In this document: positions 9,068 to 17,522 of the stretch, piece after piece
Layout: each line of letters begins with the position of its first letter
How positions within the stretch are numbered: the first letter of the stretch is position 1
From: Acidobacteriota bacterium
GTDB taxonomy: Bacteria > Acidobacteriota > Vicinamibacteria > Vicinamibacterales > UBA2999
Length of the DNA: 64,000 bases
Assembly: GCA_016789705.1 (NCBI GenBank)
Contig: JAEUQR010000005.1
Span: forward strand, 151,343-215,342
Direction: 5' to 3'
The notes under the pieces: model-generated
Databases searched by the model: none
Seen by the model: only the letters and a program-made list of their open reading frames with translations
Told to the model about the DNA's origin: nothing
Translations under genes and position numbers: made by a program

Positions 9068-10318
9068 GTGAAGCGTGTCGCCGTCGCGCGAAGTCGGGCC
9101 AGCGCGGGTGCTCTGCTGGCGCTGCTGGTCCTGTCGCCGCCGCGCGCCCTCGCGCAGGGGCCGCCGGCCGCGCCATTGGCCACGCCCGCTTCCCCGCCGG
9201 TCGCCGCGCCCGCCGCCCCGTCCGCGCACCTCAGTCTGCTCTCCGGTGGAGTCATGGACGTGCGCTGGGCCACGGCGCAGGACGTGGCGCTCACGACCGC
9301 GCCCGGCTTCGATGCCACGACCGCCTACGTGCCGACACGCGACGGCGCGCTCACGGCGCGCGACCTCGAAACCGGCGCCGCGCGCTGGCGCGTCGAGGCG
9401 CCCACGCCCTACGCCCCGGCCGTCGGCGGCGACCTCGTCTTCGTCGTCGTGAGCGGCGGGGTGCGGGCGCTGGCCGCGACGAGCGGCGCGGTGCGCTGGC
9501 AGCGTCCGCTGCCGGGCACGGTCGCGGCGCCGCCCTACTGGGACACCGGGTGGCTCATCCTGTCGTTCGAGGGCGGCGATCTCGCGGCGTTCCGCGCCGC
9601 CGACGGCGAACTCGTGTGGCGCGTGTCGCTCGGCGCCGTGGCGCACGTGGCCCCGGCCCCGGCACTCGACAACCTGTATCTCGGGCTCGACGACGGCCGC
9701 ACGGTCGCGCTCGCGCTCGCGTCGGGCCAGACCGTGTGGACGCGCACGACGGAAGGCCGGGCGACCGGCGTCACCGCGCTGGACGACCAGGTGTTCGTCG
9801 GCACGTCAGCGGGTGTGCTCTGGAGCCTCGATCCGCGCAGCGGGCGCGTCCGCTGGCGCTGGCGCACGGGGGCGGCGGTCGTCGCGTCGGCCGCGGCCGA
9901 CGAGGCGCGCATCTACGTGCTCGCCTACGACCACATCCTGCGCGCGCTCGATCGCGGCAACGGCAACCTGCGCTGGCGTCGCGCGCTGCCGCATCGCCCG
10001 GCCGGCTCGCCGATTGTCGTCGACGGCACGGTCATCGTGCCCTCGTTCTCGACTGAACTCGCCGGCTACGACGCCGTCAAGGGCACGCCCACGCTGTCGA
10101 TGGCGAGCACGAGCGAAGTGGCCGGCTCGACACGGTTCCGTGTCGGCGGACGCGTGACCGGCACGCGCCTCACGGCCGTCTCGACCGACGGGCAACTCAT
10201 CGCCTTCGGGCCGCGCGTCGAACCGCCCGTCGAGCCGCTCGGCGCGCTGCCCGGCACGCCCAGTCCGGAACCGCCGCCGTCGCCGCCTCAGGCGCCGGTG
10301 CCGCCGCCCTCGCGGTAG
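9068..10318 (+). CDS. BamB-like PQQ-repeat beta-propeller, exported
   Basis: This 416-residue protein has a signal peptide (about residues 1-29, ending PRALAQ), then seven or more PQQ/quinoprotein-type propeller repeats with the typical blade motif [31 protein letters not shown] and [10 protein letters not shown]. The C-terminal tail is Pro-rich (about the last 30 residues). Proteins of this type include BamB, a scaffold for outer-membrane protein assembly. No PQQ-enzyme catalytic residues are evident, so a structural role is more likely than dehydrogenase activity. The start is the GTG directly after the -10 element at 9056-9061. The 3' end overlaps the convergent gene at 10288 by 31 bases. 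Confidence 0.75.
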   Translation: MKRVAVARSRASAGALLALLVLSPPRALAQGPPAAPLATPASPPVAAPAAPSAHLSLLSGGVMDVRWATAQDVALTTAPGFDATTAYVPTRDGALTARDLETGAARWRVEAPTPYAPAVGGDLVFVVVSGGVRALAATSGAVRWQRPLPGTVAAPPYWDTGWLILSFEGGDLAAFRAADGELVWRVSLGAVAHVAPAPALDNLYLGLDDGRTVALALASGQTVWTRTTEGRATGVTALDDQVFVGTSAGVLWSLDPRSGRVRWRWRTGAAVVASAAADEARIYVLAYDHILRALDRGNGNLRWRRALPHRPAGSPIVVDGTVIVPSFSTELAGYDAVKGTPTLSMASTSEVAGSTRFRVGGRVTGTRLTAVSTDGQLIAFGPRVEPPVEPLGALPGTPSPEPPPSPPQAPVPPPSR

Positions 10319-11244
10319 AGCCGCAGGTAGGCGACGAGCGCGGTCAGGCCGAGGAACTGGAAGACCAGGCCGCGCACCATCCACGCGCCGACCTGCAGCG
10401 GCAGCGCCGCGAGTCCCACGAACGGCACGAAGGCGATGAGGCCCAGGGCGGCCGTGGCGAGGAACGACGCCGCCGTGCCGAGGGCGACGAGCGTCGAGAC
10501 GACGCCGAACACGATGCCGACCTCGCACGGCCGCCGCACGAGGAACGCCGTCGTGCGCGCCACCGCCGTGCCGGCGTCGCAGTCGTCGACGGCCACGGCA
10601 ATCTGCATCAGCAGATACAGCAGGTTCACGACCGTCACGGCGACGATGACGGCGACGGTCACGGCGAAGATGCGCGCCGCGTCCCAGGCGGAATCCGGCG
10701 TGCCGAGCGACACGACGGTGGCGAGTGAGGCCGTGCCGATGAGGCCGTAGGCCACGAAGAGGCCCACGCCGAGGCGCGCGAACCGTCCGAAGAGGCGCTG
10801 CGCCCCGGCGGTCGCCGTCTCGAGCCGGAAACGTCCGGTACGGCCGACCGCGCTCAGGTGCAGCGGCGGATGTTCGATCGGGCCGGCCTCGCCCTCGGCC
10901 AGCGCCAGCACGGCGATCGTTCCGCCCTTGACGAACGCCATGAAGAGCGCGCCGCCGAGCAGCACCACGAGCATGGCGGCGAGGAAGGCGGCGAGGGCGA
11001 TCGGATGGGCCAGGAGCGCCGCTGCCACGGCCGGCACCGCTCGCCGCAGGCCCTGATCGAAGAGGTCCTGCGGCGCCAGATCCGAGGTCAGCACGACGAG
11101 GGCGGCGCCGCCCACGACGGGCACAGCGAGGAGGGCCGTGAAGACCGAATCGGCCACCCACTGCAGCACGACGACCTGCCAGTTCGCGGCCGTGAGCAGT
11201 GCTCCGCGCTTCAGCGCCAGCTTGGGAGAGGCGAAGAGCGCCAT
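10288..11244 (-). CDS. Polytopic membrane protein of unknown function
   Basis: This 318-residue protein starts MALFASPKLALKRG and has about five to six hydrophobic segments, for example VFTALLAVPVVGGAALVVL, FLAAMLVVLLGGALFMAFV, IFAVTVAVIVAVTVVNLLYLL and a C-terminal pair ending VYLRLY-like. It has no catalytic motif I recognise. The layout, with a soluble-looking loop near residues 115-150, resembles uncharacterised YIP1/DUF-type permease-like proteins found in Acidobacteriota. The ATG at 11244 lies 18 bases from a minus-strand TATAGT at 11263-11268. Its stop is inside the end of the BamB-like gene, so the two converge and overlap. Confidence 0.6.
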   Translation of the reverse strand: MALFASPKLALKRGALLTAANWQVVVLQWVADSVFTALLAVPVVGGAALVVLTSDLAPQDLFDQGLRRAVPAVAAALLAHPIALAAFLAAMLVVLLGGALFMAFVKGGTIAVLALAEGEAGPIEHPPLHLSAVGRTGRFRLETATAGAQRLFGRFARLGVGLFVAYGLIGTASLATVVSLGTPDSAWDAARIFAVTVAVIVAVTVVNLLYLLMQIAVAVDDCDAGTAVARTTAFLVRRPCEVGIVFGVVSTLVALGTAASFLATAALGLIAFVPFVGLAALPLQVGAWMVRGLVFQFLGLTALVAYLRLYREGGGTGA

Positions 11245-11262
11245 CGGTGGTGGGTGTCGAGC

Positions 11263-11268
11263 ACTATA
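11263..11268 (-). promoter_or_regulatory. -10 hexamer TATAGT for the membrane-protein gene
   Basis: TATAGT on the minus strand, 18 bases before the ATG at 11244, gives a leader of about a dozen bases. The same site reads TATACC on plus and could also fire toward the kinase gene at 11336, though it is about 65 bases from that start. Confidence 0.4.
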
Positions 11269-11335
11269 CCAAACGCGTTCGGGCGGGATTCGCCTTGTCG
11301 GCGCGCGGAGCGGCCTGCAAGAATGGGCAGCGTCC

Positions 11336-14300
11336 ATGTCCTGTCCCCCGCTCGTCAGGCGCGCGCTCGTCAGGGTGGGTGCGCTGCTCCTCGTGGCGCT
11401 CGCGGTCGTCTGGGGCGGCGGCTGGCAGTGGTCGCGCCAGCGGCTCGGGCCCACACCTGCCGACACACGGAAGCTGGTCGAGGCCGAAACGCGGGCGCGG
11501 ATGTCGCGGCTCACGGGCGCCCTCGATGCCGCGGTGGCTGACGTCACGGCCGACGGTGCGCTGGTCGAACGGGCGGCCGGTGGCGATGGCCCGAGCATCA
11601 CGCACCTCTTTGCCGCCGTGGCCCTCGACGAGCGCCGGGACGCCGGGCGGATTGCGGCACTCACCATGTACGGGGTGGATGGCGCGCCGCTCGCCTGGGA
11701 CGGCCGCCCATCGACGCTCCCGGCGTCACGCCTGAGTGCCGGCGACGCCACGTTCCTGCTGCCCACGCCGCTCGGCGTGCGGCTGGCCCGGGTGGCGCCG
11801 GTCTTCTCGACGGAGAACGCCGGCCGCCGCATCGGCAGTGTCGTGGCCGAGGCCACCGTGTCGACGGCCACACCGGGCGATCCGGTGGGGTTGGCGCAGT
11901 GGGCCACTGAGGTTGCGCCGGTCGTGGTCGGGCCGCCCGTGCCGCACGACGCCGATCCCGACGCCTTCGACGTCACCACTGACGGTGGCGCGCTCGTCGG
12001 CACCGCGCGTCTGGCGCCCGACGCCCTGGCCGCCGCCCGCGCGCGTGCCGACGCCACCGTGGGCGCGCTCCTCTGGTTCACGGCGGCGCTGGGGCTGGCC
12101 ATGCTGCTCGGCCCGCTGGCTGACTGGCGCACGCTCGCGCGCACGACGAGCGCCTTCCTTGGGGTGAGCGGGCTCATGGCCGCGGTGGTCCTCGCCGCCG
12201 GCGTCATGGCGGCGCGCGGCCTCGACATCGCGGCGCCGGTGTGGGCGCGCGAGGGCCGCTTCGCGGGGGCGGCGCTCGTGGCCTTCGCGCTCTCGGCGCT
12301 GCTGGCCACCGTCGTGGACCGCTGGCGGACGCTCCGGTGTGGCGCCCGGACCGGCCAGGCGGTGTGTCTGCTCACCCACGTCGTGGCCGGCGCCCTGCTT
12401 GGCGCCGCGGCCCTCCGTCACGACCGGCTCCTCGCGGCCGCGCTGCCGGTCGATCTCGGCGACGCCGCGCGCTTCGCGCTCGCCCCGTTCGAACCGGCGC
12501 GACTTGCCGCGACCGCGGGTCTCGTGTTCCTGCACGCCGCCGCCGCGCTCGTCGCGGTCACGCTCATCCGGGCCCTGACGGCCTTGACATGCGCGCGCCG
12601 CCGCGGTGTGTATGGCGCGGGTCTGATCGCGGCCGGCGTCGCGGCCGCGACCGTGGCATGGGCCGGGGCGACCGGCCCGGCCCCCGCGGTCGATCTCGGA
12701 CTCGTGGCCGGCGTGCTCGGGCTCCTGGCCGCCTTCGATGCGGCCTTCCGCACGTTGCGCCGGGGGTCGCAGCCGGCGCGGCTCGTCGTGGCTTTTGCGG
12801 CACTGGCCGTGCCGTCGCTGGCGGCCTATCCGTCGCTCGCCGTGTCGGCCGCGTCGAGCCGCCAGGACGTGATCGCGCGCGATATCGCCCGCCAGGTCGC
12901 CGACCAACGTCAGGACCTGCAGCGCTCGCTGCGCACGGCGCTCGACGAACTCGATCGCTCCGCCGATCTGGCCGATCTCGTCGGTGCGTCGGCGCCGGGG
13001 CCGAGCGGTCTCGTGCCGACCGATGCCGCCTTCCTGGTCTGGTCGCGCACCACACTCGCCACCCGCCGCCTCACCTCGTCGGTCGAACTCTACGACGGCG
13101 GCGGGCGGATGGTGAGCCGTTTCGCGCTCAATCTGCCGGAGACGTCGGTCGATCAGGCGTGGCAGGAAACCACCTGCGGCTGGGAGCTCTTCGAGGAAGT
13201 CTCGCCGTTCTTCGCCGAGGAGCGACGGCTGCTCCATGCCGGGCGCGGCGTGTGCGTCGATGGGCGCGTCGTCGGCTCGATCGTGGTGCATGTCGTGCTC
13301 GACTACGCGAACCTCCCGTTCCTCGCCGCGCAGAATCCCTATGTGGCGCTGCTCGGCGCGTCGGAAGCGGCGGTCGCCGCCGGTGAGGCCCGCGCCCGTG
13401 ACGACGTGGCCTTCGTGGTCTACGGCTGGAGCCGCCGGCCGCTCTACGTGTCGGGCGGCGAGGCGTGGACGCTGCCCGAGCCGCTCTTCGCACGCCTGGC
13501 GGCATCGCGCGAGCCGTTCTGGGCGGCCATCGACGATCACGGCGTGGTCTCCGACGTCTATCTGCTGAGCGATCGCGGCGCCATCTACGCCATCGGCTAT
13601 CCGCGGCCGTCGCTGCTCGCCCACCTTTCGAACGTCGCCGAACTCGTCGCCCTCACGAGCGTCATCTTCGCCCTGCTGCTCGTGGCGGTGTCGATGGGCG
13701 CCCGCATCGGCGGCCGCTCGCCCGTCTCCGGCCGCGCGCTCTTCCGCGAGGTGCGGGCGAGTTTCTCGCGCACGCTCTTCCTGGCCTTCGTCGCCGCCGT
13801 CGTCGTGCCGGTCGTCGCCCTCGCGCTCGTGACCCGCGCCTACATGGCCACGTCGCTCAGGCAGGACATCGAACGCGAGGCCACGCGCACGGTGCTCTCG
13901 GCCAGCCGCGTCGTCGAGGACTTCGCCGCCATCGAGTCGCGTGGTGCCACCAATCTGCCGGTGCTCGACGACAGCCTGCTCGTGTGGCTGAGCCGAGTCA
14001 TCGGTGAAGACATCAACGTCTTTGCCGGCACGGGGCTGCTCGCCTCGAGCGAACGCACGCTGTTCGCGTCGGGACTGCTGCCCACGCGCACGCCGGGCGA
14101 CACCTACCGCGCGCTCGTGCTCGAGGGCCGGCCCACCTACCTCGCCCGCGAGTCGGTCGGTGACTACGAGTACCAAGTGGTGTCGGCGCTCGTGCGCGTG
14201 GACGACGAGCAGGCGATCGTGAGCGTGCCGCTCACGCTGCGGCAGCGCGGCATCGAACGCCAGGTGGACGAACTGGACCGCCGCGTGCTGCTGGCCGCCA

Positions 14301-15187
14301 TCGCCTTCATCCTGCTCGGCTCGGCCATCGGCTACTGGGCCGCCGAACGCATCTCGGACCCGGTGAGCCGGTTGACGCGGGCCACCCGGCGACTCGCCGC
14401 CGGCGATCTCGAGGCCCACGTGCTCGTGCGCACGAGCGACGAGCTGGGCCGCCTCGTCGAGGCGTTCAACGGCATGGCCGACGACCTGCGGCGCCAGCGC
14501 ACGCAGCTCGAACGCACGAACCGCCTCGAAGCCTGGGCGGAGATGGCGCGCCAGGTCGCCCACGACATCAAGAACCCGCTCACGCCGATCCAGTTGAACG
14601 CCGAGCATCTGCGTCGCGTGCACGTCGATCGCGGCCGCCCGCTCGGCGCGCTCGTCGACGACTGCGTGAACAACATCCTGCTGCAGGTGCGGCTGCTCCG
14701 GCAGCTCGCCTCGGAGTTCTCGAGCTTCGCGAGCGCCCCGCAGGCGCGGCCGGCGGCGACGCCGCTCGCGCCGCTCCTCGAAGAGATTCTGGCGCCCTAC
14801 GTGCCGGCGCTCGCCGGCCGCATCACGCTGACGCACGAAGGCGCCGAGGCGCTGACGCTGCACGTCGACCGCGTGCTGCTGGCGCGGGCGCTGACGAATG
14901 TCATCGAGAACGCGCTCCACGCGATGCCCGGCGAGGGCCGGCTCGTCGTGCGTGCCGAGGTGACGGGCGACGGCCGTGTGCGCATCGACGTCGTGGATTC
15001 CGGTGTCGGGATGGATGCGGAGGCGCTCGGCCGCATCTTCGAGCCCTACTTCTCGACCAAAGCGACTGGCACCGGCCTCGGACTCACGATCGCGCGACGG
15101 AACGTGGAGCTGAACGGCGGCACGATCGCGGTCGCGAGCACCCAGGGCGTGGGCACGACCGTGTCGATGTGGCTGCCGGCGGCCTGA
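11336..15187 (+). CDS. NtrY-like membrane sensor histidine kinase
   Basis: This very large kinase has 1283 residues. One N-terminal membrane segment (VRVGALLLVALAVVW) is followed by an extracytoplasmic region. A block of about six to eight membrane segments spans roughly residues 230-520, then comes a second extracytoplasmic sensor region, a membrane segment and HAMP near residues 990-1050. The C-terminal part has the H-box ARQVAHDIKNPLTPIQLNAE, the N-box NVIENALHAMPGEG and the G-boxes VVDSGVGMDA and GTGLGLTIARRN. The HDIKNPLTP form of the H-box is typical of the NtrY subgroup. No response regulator is adjacent, so the partner must be encoded elsewhere. The ATG at 11336 begins a clean membrane-anchored N-terminus. 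Confidence 0.85.
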   Translation: MSCPPLVRRALVRVGALLLVALAVVWGGGWQWSRQRLGPTPADTRKLVEAETRARMSRLTGALDAAVADVTADGALVERAAGGDGPSITHLFAAVALDERRDAGRIAALTMYGVDGAPLAWDGRPSTLPASRLSAGDATFLLPTPLGVRLARVAPVFSTENAGRRIGSVVAEATVSTATPGDPVGLAQWATEVAPVVVGPPVPHDADPDAFDVTTDGGALVGTARLAPDALAAARARADATVGALLWFTAALGLAMLLGPLADWRTLARTTSAFLGVSGLMAAVVLAAGVMAARGLDIAAPVWAREGRFAGAALVAFALSALLATVVDRWRTLRCGARTGQAVCLLTHVVAGALLGAAALRHDRLLAAALPVDLGDAARFALAPFEPARLAATAGLVFLHAAAALVAVTLIRALTALTCARRRGVYGAGLIAAGVAAATVAWAGATGPAPAVDLGLVAGVLGLLAAFDAAFRTLRRGSQPARLVVAFAALAVPSLAAYPSLAVSAASSRQDVIARDIARQVADQRQDLQRSLRTALDELDRSADLADLVGASAPGPSGLVPTDAAFLVWSRTTLATRRLTSSVELYDGGGRMVSRFALNLPETSVDQAWQETTCGWELFEEVSPFFAEERRLLHAGRGVCVDGRVVGSIVVHVVLDYANLPFLAAQNPYVALLGASEAAVAAGEARARDDVAFVVYGWSRRPLYVSGGEAWTLPEPLFARLAASREPFWAAIDDHGVVSDVYLLSDRGAIYAIGYPRPSLLAHLSNVAELVALTSVIFALLLVAVSMGARIGGRSPVSGRALFREVRASFSRTLFLAFVAAVVVPVVALALVTRAYMATSLRQDIEREATRTVLSASRVVEDFAAIESRGATNLPVLDDSLLVWLSRVIGEDINVFAGTGLLASSERTLFASGLLPTRTPGDTYRALVLEGRPTYLARESVGDYEYQVVSALVRVDDEQAIVSVPLTLRQRGIERQVDELDRRVLLAAIAFILLGSAIGYWAAERISDPVSRLTRATRRLAAGDLEAHVLVRTSDELGRLVEAFNGMADDLRRQRTQLERTNRLEAWAEMARQVAHDIKNPLTPIQLNAEHLRRVHVDRGRPLGALVDDCVNNILLQVRLLRQLASEFSSFASAPQARPAATPLAPLLEEILAPYVPALAGRITLTHEGAEALTLHVDRVLLARALTNVIENALHAMPGEGRLVVRAEVTGDGRVRIDVVDSGVGMDAEALGRIFEPYFSTKATGTGLGLTIARRNVELNGGTIAVASTQGVGTTVSMWLPAA

Positions 15188-15202
15188 GCCGCGGTGGTGC
15201 GT

Positions 15203-16027
15203 CTAGAGCTCGCGGTGCGAGGCCGCCTCGGGCGGAGCCTCACCGGGCGGGACGTCCACGAGCGCCGGCGCGGCCGCCGGCGCCGCCTTGCGGCTGCCGC
15301 GCGTGGCCGCCCACTCTATGATCGGCGACACCAGGTAGCCGTAGGCGAGCACGAGCAGCACGACGTCAGGCGAGGTGGTGAAGAGCGCGATGGCCGCGGC
15401 CACCACGATGAGCACCTTCGAGTTCACGGGCGACGACAGGTTCATCGTCTTCAGGCTGCGGAAGCGGAACGTGCTCACCATCAGCAGCGCCGGCACGACC
15501 AGCATCACGAGCGCCAGCAGCGCCGGGCCGCGCTCGGTGAGGCCGTCGCCCACGAAGAAGATCGTCGCGGCCGGCACGCCGGCCGCCGACGGACTCGGCA
15601 TGCCGACGAAGTAGCGTTTGTCGGTCACGTGCTGGATGTTGAAGCGCGCCAGGCGCACGGCGGCGGCGGCGAGATACAGGAACCCCACGGCCCAGCCCAG
15701 GCGGCCGAGTGGCTGCAGGCCCCACTGGAACGTGAGCGCGGCCGGCGCCATGCCGAACGAGATGAGATCGGCCATGGAGTCGAACTCGACGCCGAAGGCA
15801 CTCGACGACCCGGTCATGCGGGCGATGCGGCCATCGAGCATGTCGAGCACGACGGCAAAGCCGATGAAGGGCGCCGCGGTATGGAACTCGCCCCGCATGG
15901 CGTAGACGACACACGCCCAGCCGCAGAACAGATTCGCGACCGTGAAGAGGCTCGGCAGCAGGAAGACGCCGCGGCGCAGGCCGCGCCGCTCGGGCACCGG
16001 CGTCGTCGGCACGTCGTGCAGGCTCAT
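15203..16027 (-). CDS. pssA: CDP-diacylglycerol--serine O-phosphatidyltransferase
   Basis: This 274-residue membrane enzyme makes phosphatidylserine from CDP-diacylglycerol and serine. The CDP-alcohol phosphatidyltransferase motif DxxDGxxAR-x8-GxxxDxxxD is complete as DMLDGRIARMTG followed by GVEFDSMAD (about residues 60-85). Around it are multiple hydrophobic segments such as LFTVANLFCGWACVVYAM and a C-terminal pair. The ATG (16027) overlaps the psd stop in an ATGA, so translation of the two is coupled and together they supply phosphatidylethanolamine. The last 30 residues are Ala/Pro/Glu-rich and probably cytoplasmic. Confidence 0.93.
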   Translation of the reverse strand: MSLHDVPTTPVPERRGLRRGVFLLPSLFTVANLFCGWACVVYAMRGEFHTAAPFIGFAVVLDMLDGRIARMTGSSSAFGVEFDSMADLISFGMAPAALTFQWGLQPLGRLGWAVGFLYLAAAAVRLARFNIQHVTDKRYFVGMPSPSAAGVPAATIFFVGDGLTERGPALLALVMLVVPALLMVSTFRFRSLKTMNLSSPVNSKVLIVVAAAIALFTTSPDVVLLVLAYGYLVSPIIEWAATRGSRKAAPAAAPALVDVPPGEAPPEAASHREL

Positions 16028-16656
16028 GCCGGGGTCCACCGTCCCAGGATGGTCTGCGCGGCGACGACACGGTCGCCCTTCTTCACCGACACCGGAATCC
16101 CTGGTGGCAGGAAGACGTCCATGCGCGAGCCGAACTTCATGACGCCCACGCGCTGGCCGACGACCAGCACCTCACCCTCCTTCACACGCGCCACGACACG
16201 GCGCGCCAGGAGGCCGACGACCTGGCGGTAGACGGCGGTGCGGCCGTCGTGATCCACCCAGACCTCCGACTGCTCGTTCACGGCGCCGCTCTCGGGTTTG
16301 TAGGCGGGCAGGAACTGCCCCGCCTTGTGTGTGACCTTCGTGACGCGGCCCGAGACCGGCGCGCGATTCACGTGCACGTCGAGCGGCGACAGGAAGATCG
16401 TGATCTGTGTCCAGACGCCGGGCGGCGCGCCTTCACCGGCGGGCCCCACCGCCATCACCAGGCCATCGGCCGGCGAGACGATGAGCGACTGGTCGGACGG
16501 CAGCGGCCGTTCCGGATCGCGGAAGAAGAACAGGAACGTCAGGGCGAGAGCCACGCCCGGCAGTGACCACCAGCGGCCGCCGAGCCAGGCGCCCGCGAGC
16601 GCCAGCACCAGGGCGCCGAGGAGGAACGGCCAGCCGGCGCGATCGAATCCGAACAT
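16024..16656 (-). CDS. psd: Phosphatidylserine decarboxylase
   Basis: This short-form enzyme has 210 residues and converts phosphatidylserine to phosphatidylethanolamine. An N-terminal membrane hairpin (WPFLLGALVLALAGAWLGG and LPGVALALTFLFFF) is followed by the decarboxylase domain. The Gly-Ser pair in VMKFGSRMDVFLPPG (Ser about 177) is the self-cleavage site that yields the pyruvoyl prosthetic group. The start at 16656 was chosen because a TACAAT -10 element ends 7 bases upstream, so an upstream start would lie outside the transcript. pssA follows with a 4-base overlap. Confidence 0.92.
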   Translation of the reverse strand: MFGFDRAGWPFLLGALVLALAGAWLGGRWWSLPGVALALTFLFFFRDPERPLPSDQSLIVSPADGLVMAVGPAGEGAPPGVWTQITIFLSPLDVHVNRAPVSGRVTKVTHKAGQFLPAYKPESGAVNEQSEVWVDHDGRTAVYRQVVGLLARRVVARVKEGEVLVVGQRVGVMKFGSRMDVFLPPGIPVSVKKGDRVVAAQTILGRWTPA

Positions 16657-16663
16657 AGAAGGG

Positions 16664-16669
16664 ATTGTA
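16664..16669 (-). promoter_or_regulatory. -10 TACAAT giving leaderless psd mRNA
   Basis: TACAAT on the minus strand ends 7 bases before the psd ATG at 16656. Normal -10 to start-site spacing puts transcription at the ATG. Confidence 0.55.
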
Positions 16670-16696
16670 CTGTTGCCCGAGACCGGGCGTGAGGGG

Positions 16697-16729
16697 GGCG
16701 ACGCCGGCGTGGTCGCCACCGGCGTCGCC
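16697..16729. terminator. GC hairpin between the DUF465 gene and psd promoter
   Basis: An 11-bp perfect inverted repeat (16697-16707 with 16719-16729, loop 11) lies downstream of the DUF465 stop and upstream of the psd promoter, with no U-tract. Its position suggests it ends or attenuates transcription from the DUF465 gene. Confidence 0.45.
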
Positions 16730-16745
16730 GAGATCGACGGAGACC

Positions 16746-16985
16746 TCAGTTCGGCCGCGTGCTGACGGGGGCCTGGTGGCGACGGACGATCGCCTCCATC
16801 TGGTCCTTGAGGCGCAGTTTCTCCTTCTTCAAACGCACTTCTTCGAGCTGTTCGTCGTCGCTGAGATGGGGCTTGCCGGCCAGGAGCTTGAGTCGATCGT
16901 CGAGTGTGTGGTGGTCGGAGGTGAGCTGACGGTAGACATCGCTGCTCTGGAGCAGCAGGCGGCGTGTTTCCTCGGTGTCGGTCAT
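16746..16985 (-). CDS. YdcH-family (DUF465) small coiled-coil protein
   Basis: This 79-residue, highly charged helical protein has the DUF465/YdcH signature: two helices joined near HHTLDDRLKLLAGKPHLSDDEQLEEVRLKKEKLRLKD, with a terminal IVRRHQ. The function of the family is unknown; members are small cytoplasmic proteins. The ATG at 16985 has a purine-rich stretch (AAAGGGG) upstream and a TAGAGT -10 at 17042-17047. The leader of about 50 bases contains an imperfect GC hairpin (17007-17030). Confidence 0.85.
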   Translation of the reverse strand: MTDTEETRRLLLQSSDVYRQLTSDHHTLDDRLKLLAGKPHLSDDEQLEEVRLKKEKLRLKDQMEAIVRRHQAPVSTRPN

Positions 16986-17041
16986 GACATCCGCCCCTTT
17001 CCCGTTCCCCGGCGCCCTACGCGCCCGGGGTCATTGGGGCG

Positions 17042-17047
17042 ACTCTA
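17042..17047 (-). promoter_or_regulatory. -10 TAGAGT for the DUF465 gene
   Basis: TAGAGT on the minus strand lies just downstream of the rimI stop (17067) and gives a leader of about 50 bases with a hairpin at 17007-17030. It separates the DUF465 gene from tsaB-rimI. Confidence 0.4.
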
Positions 17048-17066
17048 GCACCGTGCCCCTGGCGGT

Positions 17067-17522
17067 TCAAGACGGTCCGGGCCGGCCTCGCCACAGGATG
17101 AGCGCATCTTCGACGGGATGGGTGTAGTAGGCGCGGCGCAGCCCGGCGCGCACGAAGCCGCCGGCGTGATAGAGCGCGAGGGCCGCGGTGTTCGAGGCCC
17201 GCACCTCGAGCGTGGCGTTCGGGGCGCCGATGGCCTCGGCTTCCGCCAGCACGTGCGCCAGCAGGGAGCGTCCGAGGCCCTGGCGGCGGTGCGACGGATG
17301 CAGGGCGAAGTTGTTCAGGTGGATCTCGTCGAAGATTCGCCAGAACGAGCAGTAGCCGACCACCACGCCGTGCACCTTCAGCACGTACAGAAAGCACCGC
17401 GCCGGATCCTGCAGTTCGCGCTCGTAGTCGGCGCGGGTCCATGGGTGATGGAAGCACACGTCGTCGAGCGCCAGGATGGCGTCGAGCTCGGCGGTCGAGG
17501 TCACACGGGCGAACGTCGTCAT
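17067..17522 (-). CDS. rimI: Ribosomal-protein-alanine N-acetyltransferase (RimI-type GNAT)
   Basis: This 151-residue GNAT acetyltransferase has the acetyl-CoA-binding motif A HPSHRRQGLGRSLL (about residues 78-91) and the RimI-like segments LNNFALHPSHRR, LEVRASNTAALALYHAGGF and RRAYYTHPVEDALILW. RimI acetylates the N-terminal Ala of ribosomal protein S18 and some other proteins. The ATG (17522) overlaps the tsaB stop as ATGA. Pairing of rimI with tsaB is widespread in bacteria and supports the name. Confidence 0.88.
   Translation of the reverse strand: MTTFARVTSTAELDAILALDDVCFHHPWTRADYERELQDPARCFLYVLKVHGVVVGYCSFWRIFDEIHLNNFALHPSHRRQGLGRSLLAHVLAEAEAIGAPNATLEVRASNTAALALYHAGGFVRAGLRRAYYTHPVEDALILWRGRPGPS

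Noticed and set aside
11726..14920. A 1064-codon minus-strand open frame inside the histidine kinase gene
   Set aside because: It is a codon-bias shadow of the kinase, with low-complexity Arg/Gly/His-rich content.
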